Assembly (NCBI GenBank): GCA_964568955.1
Contig: CAZMSM010000008.1
Span: 1-50,937 of the forward strand
DNA length: 50,937 bases
Direction: 5' to 3'
DNA from: UBA1447 sp964568955
Lineage (GTDB): Bacteria; Bacillota; Clostridia; Oscillospirales; Acutalibacteraceae
A model generated the notes under the pieces. That model was given only the letters and a program-made list of their open reading frames with translations, searched no databases and was not told where the DNA came from. Within the stretch, counting starts at the first letter, position 1. The number at the start of each line of letters is the position of its first letter. Below are positions 8,718 through 17,859 of this stretch, piece by piece. The position numbers and the translations under genes are program-made.

Positions 8718-9569
8718 ATGAAGCAACGACTGATTACCGGCCTGCTTTGGGGCTCTTTGGCGATACTGACCATGGTTTATATTTTTACCCCCTTGATGGG
8801 GATATTAATCGCCTTGTTTTCCATGACAGCTGTGCATGAAATACAGCGGGTTGCTAATGTTACTAACAAACCGATCATGGTGCTCAGCACTATTTTTGCC
8901 GGTATTTTGCCGTTTGTAAGTGAGTATGGTCTTCTTGCAAAGTTTAACATACCGTTGGCATCGGTTATGGTTGCTTACACAATCCTTTTGCTGTCGTTTA
9001 TGCTTGCGAAATATGAGACCACAAAGTTTGAGCATGTTGCGGTTGTTCTTTTTACGTCCGTTTGTGTGCCCTGGGCGCTGTCAGCGTTTATGTTGGTGCG
9101 GGATGTTTATAAGATATACCCCGACAAGTTCCGGCAACCTCAAGCGTTTTTCCTCTTTTTTATAGCGCTTGCCTGCGCGTGGATAACGGATATGTTTGCC
9201 TACTTTGTCGGCAGAAAATTCGGCAAGCATAAGATGGCACCCAAAATCAGTCCCAAAAAATCTATTGAAGGCGCTGTTGGCGGTATCTTTTTTACGGTAC
9301 TGTTCAACCTGATTACTTTATACATTTTTAACCGATTTTTCTTTGCTTCACCTTTCATACCCTACTGGATGCTTATTCTGATTTCAACGACACTATCGAT
9401 CATTGGTATGCTGGGCGATTTGTCCGCCTCTGTCATCAAACGCAATTATGGTGCAAAGGATTTCGGTACGCTTATGAAGGGCCACGGTGGTGTTATGGAC
9501 AGGTTTGACAGTTGTATTTTTATTTTTCCCGCACTATACGGATTTATCCTACTGTCACAGTCTTTTTAA
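8718..9569 (+). CDS. cdsA: Phosphatidate cytidylyltransferase
   Basis: CdsA makes CDP-diacylglycerol from phosphatidate and CTP, the branch point of phospholipid synthesis. The 283-aa integral membrane product has about eight hydrophobic segments and the family signature GDLSASVIKRNYGAKDFG with GHGGVMDRFDS near residues 256-267. The start is placed at ATG 8718, preceded by AGAGAAGG; the frame is open further upstream (to 8649) but without a ribosome site. It is 65 bp after uppS. Confidence 0.95.
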   Translation: MKQRLITGLLWGSLAILTMVYIFTPLMGILIALFSMTAVHEIQRVANVTNKPIMVLSTIFAGILPFVSEYGLLAKFNIPLASVMVAYTILLLSFMLAKYETTKFEHVAVVLFTSVCVPWALSAFMLVRDVYKIYPDKFRQPQAFFLFFIALACAWITDMFAYFVGRKFGKHKMAPKISPKKSIEGAVGGIFFTVLFNLITLYIFNRFFFASPFIPYWMLILISTTLSIIGMLGDLSASVIKRNYGAKDFGTLMKGHGGVMDRFDSCIFIFPALYGFILLSQSF

Positions 9570-9635
9570 GCGATTAAAAACCGAGCAAATAAACGGTAGT
9601 CGAAAGAAGGCCGTTTTGACTGAGGGGTATGTGCC

Positions 9636-10778
9636 ATGCGTAAAAAAATTTCCGTTTTGGGCTCTACGGGATCCATAGGCATTCAAGCTCTCGAGGTTGC
9701 AAGGCTTCGGGGCTTTGATGTCGTTGCGCTTGCCGCACATTCAAATATTGAGGTAATAGAAGCCCAAATCAGAGAATTTAAACCCAAGGTTGCCGCCTTA
9801 ATGGATGAAAAGGCGGCAGCACAACTTAAAATAAAAGCAGGGGACACCTCCACTCAAATCCTTGGCGGTATTGAGGGCGTTTGCGCGTGTGCGCAGCTCG
9901 GGGACACGGTTTTAAACGGCATCGTCGGTATGGCGGGGCTTTTACCAACGCTCGCTGCAATTGATGCCGGGAAAGAAGTAGCCCTTGCCAATAAAGAAAC
10001 GCTTGTTGCCGCGGGCAGACTTGTTATGAAAAAAGCGGCCGCACAAGGTGTGCGCATATTACCCGTGGACAGTGAGCACTCCGCCATCTTTCAAGCCTTG
10101 CAGGGCTGTACGGATAAGAATGAGATTAAAAGAATCATCTTGACGGCCTCGGGAGGCCCGTTTTTCGATAAAACAGCCGCGGAACTTGAAACGGTAAGTG
10201 TCAAACAAGCCCTCAATCATCCCAACTGGAGCATGGGCGCAAAAATCACCATTGACTCCGCAACCATGATGAACAAAGGGTTGGAGCTTATCGAAGCGGT
10301 ATGGCTTTTTGATGTTCCCCAAAGCAGTGTAGACATTCTGGTGCATCGTCAAAGCATTGTGCATTCACTCGTCGAGTTTGCCGACCACTCCGTTATTGCA
10401 CAGCTTGGGGTACCCGATATGCGCATACCCATTCAGTATGCCTTAACATATCCCAACCGTTATGAATCACCCGTTGAGCAACTCCGTTTGGAGCAGTGGG
10501 GGAACCTGACCTTTGAAAGCCCGGACGATAAAGCCTTCCCTTGTATGAATCTTTGCCGCAAGGCGATAACACTTGATGGCTTGTATCCGGCGGCGGCGAA
10601 TGCCGCAAACGAAGTCGCAAACAAGCTTTTCCGAGAGGGGAAAATAAAATTTTTACAAATTGCCGAAATGGTTGAAAAAGCAATGGATGCCGCTGCCGTC
10701 AAACAAGAATATTCTCTGCAGGATGTTCTGGATACGGACAGCGTTACCCGTCAGTTTGTAGCGGAAAACTTGACTTAG
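9636..10778 (+). CDS. dxr: 1-deoxy-D-xylulose-5-phosphate reductoisomerase
   Basis: Dxr converts DXP to MEP with NADPH in the non-mevalonate isoprenoid pathway. The 380-aa product has the N-terminal NADPH loop ISVLGSTGSIG, the ALANKETLVAAG motif, the metal-binding LPVDSEHSAIFQ near residues 146-157, and the helical C-terminal domain. Length is normal. It sits in the classic Firmicutes order between cdsA and rseP, and ispG from the same pathway follows two genes later. Confidence 0.97.
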   Translation: MRKKISVLGSTGSIGIQALEVARLRGFDVVALAAHSNIEVIEAQIREFKPKVAALMDEKAAAQLKIKAGDTSTQILGGIEGVCACAQLGDTVLNGIVGMAGLLPTLAAIDAGKEVALANKETLVAAGRLVMKKAAAQGVRILPVDSEHSAIFQALQGCTDKNEIKRIILTASGGPFFDKTAAELETVSVKQALNHPNWSMGAKITIDSATMMNKGLELIEAVWLFDVPQSSVDILVHRQSIVHSLVEFADHSVIAQLGVPDMRIPIQYALTYPNRYESPVEQLRLEQWGNLTFESPDDKAFPCMNLCRKAITLDGLYPAAANAANEVANKLFREGKIKFLQIAEMVEKAMDAAAVKQEYSLQDVLDTDSVTRQFVAENLT

Positions 10779-10872
10779 TCGCCCACGTGTCAACCACTAT
10801 GAATTATTTTACCTGTGTTTGTTTTTAGCGCACCCAAGGCACAGCTGCACCAAAGGAAGGAATGTATTCACC

Positions 10873-11952
10873 ATGTATCTTTCATTTATATCCACCCTCT
10901 CCAACGTGTGGGGAAAAGCTTGGCCGATTATGTTTGCCATTTTATTTTTTGGCGTAATTATCATGGTTCATGAACTCGGGCATTTTTTGTTCGCAAAACT
11001 TTTTAAAGTTCGCGTTAATAAATTTGCACTGGGGATGGGCCCTGCACTGATTAAAAAGACAAGGGGGGAAACCACGTATTCCCTGCGACTGTTTCCTATT
11101 GGTGGCTACTGTGCAATGGAGGGCGAAGATGAAGATAGCGAGGACGAACGCTCATTCGGTAGCAAACCGGTCTGGCAGCGCTTCATTATTGTTTCAGCCG
11201 GCGCTGTGATCAATCTGATTTTAGGGCTTGTTATTGTTATGGTTATGCTCGGGCAACAAGACCTCATTGGCACACCCTATGTAAGAGATTTCCATGAAAA
11301 CTCTGCGACCCAAGCGGCAGGCCTTACCCAAGGCGATAAAATCATGACCATAAACGGTAAAAGGGTCTATTCACAGTTTGACATCGGCTTTTTAATGATG
11401 CGTGCCAAAGACGGCGTATTGGATTTTGGCTTAAAGCGCGACGGTGAAAAAGTAGCGTTAAACAACGTCAAGCTTGAAACGGTTGAAAAAGACGGACGTA
11501 CCTTGATCATATATGATTTCATCATCAAAGGTGTAAAACCTTCCGTCGGCTCGGTGCTCAAATATTCGTTTTTGGAAACGGTGTCCATGGGCAGAATGGT
11601 TTGGATAAGCCTTTTTGATCTCGTTACCGGTCAATTCGGTTTTGCGGATATTTCGGGGCCCATAGGCGTGGTGGGCTTTATTGCCCAAGCGGCTGAAGAA
11701 ACAAAAATGGCGGACCTCACCAACATCCTGAGCCTTATGGCGCTGATCTCAATCAATATCGGTATATTTAATCTTCTCCCCGTGCCCGCACTCGACGGCG
11801 GCAGACTGTTTTTTATGTTCATCGAAATGGTGTTTCGCAAACCCGTACCCAGAAAGTATGAAAGCTGGATTCACGCGACCGGTTTGATTTTACTTTTAGC
11901 TTTTATGGCAGCCATTTCCCTAAAAGATATTTTATTTATGTTTAGGAGGTGA
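10873..11952 (+). CDS. rseP: RseP-type site-2 metalloprotease
   Basis: This is a membrane-embedded zinc protease that cuts regulatory membrane proteins such as anti-sigma factors or signal-peptide remnants. The 359-aa product has HELGH at residues 33-37 in the first membrane segment, a PDZ domain around residues 130-210 (AGLTQGDKIMTING), and the second-site motif NLLPVPALDGGRL near residue 298. The start is ATG 10873 behind AAGGAAGG; the frame is open to 10819 without a better site. It is four bases before ispG. Confidence 0.95.
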   Translation: MYLSFISTLSNVWGKAWPIMFAILFFGVIIMVHELGHFLFAKLFKVRVNKFALGMGPALIKKTRGETTYSLRLFPIGGYCAMEGEDEDSEDERSFGSKPVWQRFIIVSAGAVINLILGLVIVMVMLGQQDLIGTPYVRDFHENSATQAAGLTQGDKIMTINGKRVYSQFDIGFLMMRAKDGVLDFGLKRDGEKVALNNVKLETVEKDGRTLIIYDFIIKGVKPSVGSVLKYSFLETVSMGRMVWISLFDLVTGQFGFADISGPIGVVGFIAQAAEETKMADLTNILSLMALISINIGIFNLLPVPALDGGRLFFMFIEMVFRKPVPRKYESWIHATGLILLLAFMAAISLKDILFMFRR

Positions 11953-11956
11953 GCGG

Positions 11957-13009
11957 ATGTTTATGCGAAGAATCACCCGTAAAGTTTGTGCAGGCGGCGT
12001 TTATATCGGTGGCGACGCGCCCATAACGGTGCAGTCCATGCTCAGTTGCCCGGCCCATGATATCAAGGCGAATGTCAGCCAAGCAAAAAGGCTCGAAGCC
12101 GCCGGGTGCGATATCATCCGTGTCGCCATACCCGATTTAAATGCGGTCAATCTTATTCCCGCCCTCAAACAAGCGGTCAAAACGCCGATAGTCGCCGATA
12201 TTCATTTTGACTACCGCCTCGCGCTGGAAAGCGTTGCTGCCGGTGTGGATAAAATCAGAATAAACCCCGGCAATATCGGTGAAGAAAGCCGAGTAAAAGC
12301 AGTCGCAGACGCTTGCAAAGCAAAACATATCCCCATCAGAATTGGGGTGAACTCCGGTTCTGTTGAAAAAGAGCTGCTTGCAAAATACGGCGGCCCCACA
12401 CCCGTGGCTATGGCCCAAAGTGCCATGTTCCATGTCCGTTTGCTTGAAAAATATGACTTTGAAGATATCGTTATTTCAATAAAATCCTCCGATGTCGCTA
12501 GTATGATCGAGGGGTATGAAACCATTGCACAGCAGTGCGATTACCCGCTGCATTTGGGCGTGACGGAAGCCGGAACCTACCACATGAGCTTAATAAAATC
12601 CAGCGCCGGTTTTGGCGCATTGCTGCTCCAAGGCATTGGGGATACGATTCGGGTATCCATGACGGACGACCCCGTGAAAGAAGTAACAGCCGGTATGGAT
12701 ATTTTAAGGGCACTTGGTATCAAAAAGGATTCTCCGACTATTATTTCATGCCCCACCTGCGGGCGTACAAAAGTTGACATCATATCTTTAACGAAGGAGG
12801 TGGAGAAAAGGCTCTCGGGTTGCAAAAAGCCAATCAAGGTGGCCGTTATGGGCTGTATTGTCAACGGGCCGGGGGAAGCGAGAGAAGCGGATATCGGTAT
12901 CGCCGGGGGCGATGGTTTTGCGGTATTGTTCAAAAAAGGTGAAAAACACCGCAGAGTAGAAGAAAGCGAGATCGTTAATGAACTGATGAAAGAAATCGAA
13001 TTGTTATGA
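11957..13009 (+). CDS. ispG: 4-hydroxy-3-methylbut-2-en-1-yl diphosphate synthase
   Basis: IspG is the [4Fe-4S] enzyme that converts MEcPP to HMBPP. The 350-aa product is the short bacterial form. It has the N-terminal TIM-barrel block PITVQSMLSC and the cluster-binding region ISCPTCGRTK (two Cys), followed by the third Cys in VMGCIVNGPGEA. The ribosome site AGGAGGTGAG overlaps the rseP end. Together with dxr it indicates an active MEP pathway. Confidence 0.97.
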   Translation: MFMRRITRKVCAGGVYIGGDAPITVQSMLSCPAHDIKANVSQAKRLEAAGCDIIRVAIPDLNAVNLIPALKQAVKTPIVADIHFDYRLALESVAAGVDKIRINPGNIGEESRVKAVADACKAKHIPIRIGVNSGSVEKELLAKYGGPTPVAMAQSAMFHVRLLEKYDFEDIVISIKSSDVASMIEGYETIAQQCDYPLHLGVTEAGTYHMSLIKSSAGFGALLLQGIGDTIRVSMTDDPVKEVTAGMDILRALGIKKDSPTIISCPTCGRTKVDIISLTKEVEKRLSGCKKPIKVAVMGCIVNGPGEAREADIGIAGGDGFAVLFKKGEKHRRVEESEIVNELMKEIELL

Positions 13010-13041
13010 GAGGCGTAAAACCAACGCGTGAAAGGTGAAAA

Positions 13042-16000
13042 ATGCAAGAGCAAAGTTTTGTTGAACTGATGGGTCAATACATAAAAGAGGACGAAATTCT
13101 TAAAGCCTTAAAAAGTGGAAAGATTACCGATATAAAAACGTTTGAAGAACTGCTGATAATGGAAGTCAGCGTCAATTTTACCGAAGAGTTTGAAGCGGAC
13201 TTTTTAAAGGCCGCTTGCAAATGCATAAAAGAATCAACCGGTCTAAACGATGTAAAAATAATCCCAACGTTCTGCCTGCCCCCCTCCCGCCCCGAAAGAA
13301 TGTATCACGACTTGCCAATATGTGCCGGTAGCGCCAGGCGCCTTTACGGGGCTGATTTTAAGCGTAAGCCCACCCCCTTGGGTGAGGTCAGTTACATGGA
13401 TGGCGGCGTGGTTGTGTGGGGGGAAGTCTTTAACCTTAAGGAACAAAAGACAAGAGATGGCAGAAAAACCATATTATTATTCAGCATCACCGACAATACC
13501 GGTGCCTACAAAGTAAAGATATTTGACGATTGTCGGGAATGTGCGAAACTCACGAGAACCATAAAAGACGGGTCAACGGTGATGGTTAAAGGCGATATAT
13601 CGACGGATGTATACATTAGGGGCTATTATATTAAAGCGACCTCCGTCACGCTTGTTCAAACACTGTGCGAAACCGATGAGGCACCCGAAAAACGCGTAGA
13701 GCTACACCTGCACACCAACATGTCGGCTTTTGACGGCATCACAAGTGCGGAAAAGCTGATTACACGGGCAGTAGCCTGGGGGCATAAGGCCGTGGCTATT
13801 ACCGACCACGGTGTGTTGCAGGCCTTTCCCGAAGCAGCAAAAACGGTTTCGGAGATAAAGAAGAAATCTCCGGAAACGGAAATAAAGATTCTGTATGGAA
13901 TAGAGGCCTACTACGTCGATGATTCCGAGCCCGCACAAGCGAGGGACTCCGACGTCAAAAAACCGATGTGGTATCATATGATTATCCTTGTCAAAAACAC
14001 GGCGGGTTTAAAGAATCTTTATAAACTCGTTTCAAAGTCGCATCTTGAGTATTTTTACCGCAAACCGCGAATCCCGCGCTCAGAGCTGTTAAAGCATCGG
14101 GAAGGTTTGATTATCGGCAGTGCTTGCGAAGCGGGGGAATTATACAAAGCTGTTTTGGAAAAGGAAGTGCATTCCAAACTCATTGAGATCGCCCGATTTT
14201 ATGATTATCTGGAAATTATGCCAAAGGGCAACAATGAGTTTATGGTGCGCAAAGGGATTGTCGAAAACGAGACAGTGCTTGAGAATATCAACCGCGAAAT
14301 AGTGGCCTTAGGTGAGGAACTTAGCGTTCCCGTTGTTGCGACGGGCGATGTACATTTTTTGGATAGTCACGACAAAATATTCAGGGAAATCTTGATGACC
14401 GGAAAAGGGTTTGCCGATGCCGATAGCCAGCCACCACTGTATTTTAGGACGACGCAGGATATGCTGGACGAATTTAATTATTTGGGGCAAGAGAAAGCTT
14501 ACGAGGTTGTTGTAACAAACACCAATAAAATTGCCGACATGATTGAAGACATCGTGCCCATTCGTAAAGGAACCTATCCGCCTAAGATGGAAGGCTCCGA
14601 TGAGCAACTCAAGGACATATGTTATTCAAGGACCAAAGCTCTATACGGTGATCCTTTGCCGGTGTATGTGGAGCAGCGCCTTGAAAGAGAACTGGAATCC
14701 ATCATCAAGAACAACTTTTCTGTTTTATATATGATTGCTGAAAAGCTTGTAAGGTATTCCGAGGATAACGGGTATTATGTGGGTTCGCGTGGTTCTGTCG
14801 GCTCCTCTTTTGTCGCTTATGCCGCAGGGATATCGGAGGTAAATCCTCTCGCTCCACACTACCTGTGCCCAAAATGCAAATCAAGCGAGTTCTTTCTTGA
14901 CGGTTCCATCGGCTCGGGTTATGATATGCCGCCCAAAGAATGCTCAAAATGCGCCACGGCGATGGTGCGCGAGGGACACGATATTCCGTTTGAAACATTT
15001 TTGGGTTTTGAAGGGGATAAACAGCCCGATATTGATTTGAATTTTTCCGGTGAGTTTCAGGATTATGCACACAGATATACCGAAGAGTTGTTCGGACCTT
15101 CCAATTGTTTTAAAGCCGGCACTATCGGCACCATAGCGGATAAAACGGCCTACGGTTTTGTAAAAAAGTATTTGGAAGAAAAAGGAATAGCCGCAACGGA
15201 AGCGGAACAAGAACGCCTTGTAAAGGGATGCGTCGGCGTCAAGCGCACAACAGGTCAACACCCGGGGGGCATGGTTGTCATCCCGGGGGACATGGAAGCG
15301 GAAGATTTTACCCCTGTGCAACACCCGGCTGACGCTGCGGACAAAGGCATACAGACAACGCACTTCGATTTCCACGCCCTGCATGACACCATCCTTAAAC
15401 TCGATATTCTCGGCCATGATGTGCCGACCTTCTATAAAATGCTTGAAGATTACACGGGGATAAAAATTACCGATGTGGATGTGTGTGACCCGAAGATATT
15501 CGAGCTCATGCTCAGCCCCGAGGCACTGGGTGTTACCGCGAAGGAAATTAACTGCGAAACCGGAACCCTTTCCCTGCCGGAAATGGGCACGCCCTTTGTC
15601 CGACAGATGTTGTTGGAATCGAAGCCAAAATGTTTTTCGGAACTCATTCAAATATCCGGCCTTTCACACGGTACAGATGTATGGATTGGCAACGCGCAAG
15701 ACCTAATACTCAAGAAAACGTGCACAATCGGCGAGGTAATCGGCACCAGGGACAGCATCATGACCTACCTTATCCACAAAGGTGTGGAGCCCGGCATGGC
15801 TTTCAGCATTATGGAAATTACCCGCAAAGGTAAAGCAAAAACGCAGTTTACAAAAGAGCACACACAGGCAATGCGCAGTAACAATGTTCCGCAGTGGTAC
15901 ATCGACTCCTGCCTTAAAATATCCTATATGTTCCCCAAAGCGCACGCGGCGGCGTATGTTATCGGTGCCTTGCGTCTGGCTTGGTTTAAAATATACAAGC

Positions 16001-16467
16001 CCTTGGAATACTATGCCACTTACATCAGCATTAAAGGCGAAAGTCTGGATGTCGTAGCCATTAGGGGCGGCAAAAGAGCTGTGCATGACCTCGTTATAAG
16101 ACTCGGTTCACTCGATAAAAAGGAAATCACGCAAAAACAAGAGGATGTTTTGGTTGCCATGCAGGTTGTCAACGAGATGTTGGCCAGGGGCATTGAGTTT
16201 TTACCGGTTGATATTTATATTTCGGAGGCAACTATGGCAGTCATTGAAGACGGGAAAATTCGTTTGCCGTTTTCTTCCCTCGACGGAGCGGGCAAGAACG
16301 CCGTAATTGCGCTGCGGCAAGCCAGAGATGACGGAGTGGGCAAGTTTATTTCTGTCGAAGACCTACAGCGCAGGGCAGGGGTGACCAAGACTGTTATCGC
16401 AGCGCTTGAAGCCGCAGGTGCACTCAAAGACTTGCCAAAGACGACTCAGATTAGTTTTTTTGATTAA
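13042..16467 (+). CDS. polC: PolC-type DNA polymerase III alpha subunit lacking the exonuclease domain
   Basis: PolC is the replicative polymerase of low-GC Firmicutes. At 1141 aa it is about 300 residues shorter than the usual ~1440. In order: a shortened N-terminal region, an OB fold (about 115-210), a PHP domain starting at VELHLHTNMSAFDG near 218, a zinc-binding Cys4 block (LCPKCK near 607, CSKC near 634), the palm with PDIDLNFSG near 661, LDILGHDVPT near 787, helix-hairpin-helix, and a C-terminal clamp-binding QISFF. The PHP domain runs from YYVDDSE (~290) straight to WYHMIILVKN (~308). The DnaQ-type 3'-5' exonuclease (~180 aa) that other PolCs carry at this point is absent, with no VxDxETTG motif anywhere. 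The reading frame is otherwise intact and conserved, so this looks like a true domain loss, not an assembly error. It starts at ATG 13042 behind AAAGGTG. Confidence 0.93.
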   Translation: MQEQSFVELMGQYIKEDEILKALKSGKITDIKTFEELLIMEVSVNFTEEFEADFLKAACKCIKESTGLNDVKIIPTFCLPPSRPERMYHDLPICAGSARRLYGADFKRKPTPLGEVSYMDGGVVVWGEVFNLKEQKTRDGRKTILLFSITDNTGAYKVKIFDDCRECAKLTRTIKDGSTVMVKGDISTDVYIRGYYIKATSVTLVQTLCETDEAPEKRVELHLHTNMSAFDGITSAEKLITRAVAWGHKAVAITDHGVLQAFPEAAKTVSEIKKKSPETEIKILYGIEAYYVDDSEPAQARDSDVKKPMWYHMIILVKNTAGLKNLYKLVSKSHLEYFYRKPRIPRSELLKHREGLIIGSACEAGELYKAVLEKEVHSKLIEIARFYDYLEIMPKGNNEFMVRKGIVENETVLENINREIVALGEELSVPVVATGDVHFLDSHDKIFREILMTGKGFADADSQPPLYFRTTQDMLDEFNYLGQEKAYEVVVTNTNKIADMIEDIVPIRKGTYPPKMEGSDEQLKDICYSRTKALYGDPLPVYVEQRLERELESIIKNNFSVLYMIAEKLVRYSEDNGYYVGSRGSVGSSFVAYAAGISEVNPLAPHYLCPKCKSSEFFLDGSIGSGYDMPPKECSKCATAMVREGHDIPFETFLGFEGDKQPDIDLNFSGEFQDYAHRYTEELFGPSNCFKAGTIGTIADKTAYGFVKKYLEEKGIAATEAEQERLVKGCVGVKRTTGQHPGGMVVIPGDMEAEDFTPVQHPADAADKGIQTTHFDFHALHDTILKLDILGHDVPTFYKMLEDYTGIKITDVDVCDPKIFELMLSPEALGVTAKEINCETGTLSLPEMGTPFVRQMLLESKPKCFSELIQISGLSHGTDVWIGNAQDLILKKTCTIGEVIGTRDSIMTYLIHKGVEPGMAFSIMEITRKGKAKTQFTKEHTQAMRSNNVPQWYIDSCLKISYMFPKAHAAAYVIGALRLAWFKIYKPLEYYATYISIKGESLDVVAIRGGKRAVHDLVIRLGSLDKKEITQKQEDVLVAMQVVNEMLARGIEFLPVDIYISEATMAVIEDGKIRLPFSSLDGAGKNAVIALRQARDDGVGKFISVEDLQRRAGVTKTVIAALEAAGALKDLPKTTQISFFD

Positions 16468-16482
16468 AAAGTAATAAAAGAG

Positions 16483-16511
16483 TTGACACAAATGCTTTAC
16501 TATGCTAGCAT
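16483..16511 (+). promoter_or_regulatory. Promoter of the histidine operon
   Basis: A consensus -35 TTGACA (16483-16488), a 17-bp spacer and a -10 TAGCAT (16506-16511) start 16 bp after the polC stop. The leader to hisZ is about 70 nt, too short for a T-box. Confidence 0.75.
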
Positions 16512-16515
16512 AGTA
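16498..16515. promoter_or_regulatory. 18-bp perfect palindrome over the his -10: candidate repressor operator
   Basis: TACTATGCTAGCATAGTA reads the same on both strands and covers the -10 hexamer of the his promoter, the typical place for a repressor site. TrpR-family repressors bind similar CTAG-centred palindromes, and a YerC-type TrpR-family gene lies at 48753-49049 in this window. The link is inference. Confidence 0.65.
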
Positions 16516-16529
16516 GCACGCTAAAGCGT

Positions 16530-16558
16530 GTACGGCGAATTTGCACTGTTTGCCGTAC
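16530..16558 (+). promoter_or_regulatory. Leader hairpin of the his operon
   Basis: GTACGGC (16530-16536) pairs with GCCGTAC (16552-16558), and the stem extends by about three more pairs (one G-U) around a short loop. It is followed by ACATTTTAACC, not a real T-run, so it is a weak candidate attenuator or an mRNA-stabilising hairpin just before the hisZ ribosome site. Confidence 0.4.
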
Positions 16559-16584
16559 ATTTTAACCGAAAAGGTGATATAGAA

Positions 16585-17814
16585 ATGCAAATGAACAAAT
16601 ATTCAAAAATCACACCGGAAGGCACAAGGGATTTACTTTTTGAAGAATGCGATGCCCGCCGTCATGTCGAACATCAGCTTTCTGCAATGTTTAAGGCAAG
16701 GAACTATAAAAAAGTAATTACGCCGACACTCGAATTTTTCGATGTTTTTAACAGGGCCTCCTCCGGTATAGAACCCGAGTCGCTTTATATACTCACAGAC
16801 TATACAGGCAGAATGATGGTTTTACGCCCCGATAGCACCCTGCCCATCGCACGCATTGCCGCAACGCGTTTGCGGGAGGCCGACTATCCGCTGCGCTTGT
16901 ATTACAATCAGCGCGTCTTCCAGCGTTGTCCGAGCTTTTCAGGGCATAGCGACGAAAAGACTCAGTCCGGTATCGAACTGATAGGCGCATCCGGCATTCG
17001 TGCCGATTTGGAAACCATCACGATGGCAATCGATGCCCTAAATTCATGCGGTGCCCGCGATTTTCGTATTGAAATCGGTCATGCCGGTTTTTTCAAGGCA
17101 CTCTCACAAGCACTTAAAACGAGCGATGAAATCCGTGATGAGATTGCAGAGTATATTCAGACGAAGAATTTTGCTGCACTGAACGATTTGCTTGATACAC
17201 TTGGGGAAAGTGATGCCACGCGCGTACTACGCAATTTGCCGCGTTTGTTTGGCGGGGGTGAAGTGATTGAACAAGCGCAGTCTATGTGCAAAGTGAAAGG
17301 GAAAGGGAAAGGCAAAGACAAAGACGAAATCCTTCCCCTCCAATACCTCGCCGAGCTCTACAACAAGCTCTCACAGCTTGGCTTGGAGGATAAAATTAAC
17401 ATCGACTTGGGCTTGGTACATCGCAACAATTATTATACCGGTGTCGTATTCAGGGGCTTTATTGAAGGTTCCGGTCTGACCGTTCTTTCCGGCGGACGTT
17501 ACGACAGTCTTCTGGGTGAATTCGGTAAGCCACTGCCCGCAACCGGTTTTGGGGTAGAAATTGACGCCCTTGCCAACGCCATGCTCAACAGGGGGGACAT
17601 AGCACCCAAAGAGCCTGCCGATGTATTGGTTTTTGGTGAAGATGGTTACGAAGTCCAAGCAATTGTTCGCGTTCGTGCCCTCAATGCCGAAAACTTGGTG
17701 TGCGAAAATTGCACCCAGGAAACGTTGACTGCGGCAAAAGCCTACGCTGTGCAAAATAAAATAAAGCGGGTGGACTGTGTTGGTAGCAAGGGTGTCGTCA
17801 CATTTCAGATATAA
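16585..17814 (+). CDS. hisZ: ATP phosphoribosyltransferase regulatory subunit
   Basis: HisZ is a catalytically inactive histidyl-tRNA-synthetase paralog that activates short-form HisG. The 409-aa product has class II synthetase-like blocks: PEGTRDLLFEE, the FNRASSGIEPESLYILTD block, and a C-terminal LSGGRYDSLLGEFG. Its position next to a 210-aa HisG supports HisZ over HisS. A basic low-complexity insertion of KG/KD pairs lies near residues 237-247, encoded by a purine-rich six-base tandem repeat at about 17297-17326. The start is ATG 16585, spaced well from AAAGGTGAT; the frame is open to 16528 without a site. It is the first gene of the his operon. Confidence 0.92.
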   Translation: MQMNKYSKITPEGTRDLLFEECDARRHVEHQLSAMFKARNYKKVITPTLEFFDVFNRASSGIEPESLYILTDYTGRMMVLRPDSTLPIARIAATRLREADYPLRLYYNQRVFQRCPSFSGHSDEKTQSGIELIGASGIRADLETITMAIDALNSCGARDFRIEIGHAGFFKALSQALKTSDEIRDEIAEYIQTKNFAALNDLLDTLGESDATRVLRNLPRLFGGGEVIEQAQSMCKVKGKGKGKDKDEILPLQYLAELYNKLSQLGLEDKINIDLGLVHRNNYYTGVVFRGFIEGSGLTVLSGGRYDSLLGEFGKPLPATGFGVEIDALANAMLNRGDIAPKEPADVLVFGEDGYEVQAIVRVRALNAENLVCENCTQETLTAAKAYAVQNKIKRVDCVGSKGVVTFQI

Positions 17815-17859
17815 ACGAGTGAAAGAAGCCTGAAACATCATGAATAAGGAGGAAGAAAA

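Noticed and set aside
14944..15651. 235-codon open frame on the minus strand inside polC
   Set aside because: It is antisense to conserved polymerase motifs, has no ribosome site or family features, and is explained by codon bias of polC.
16512..16584. T-box or His-tRNA attenuator before hisZ
   Set aside because: The leader is only about 70 nt and lacks the T-box sequence and a His-codon leader peptide.
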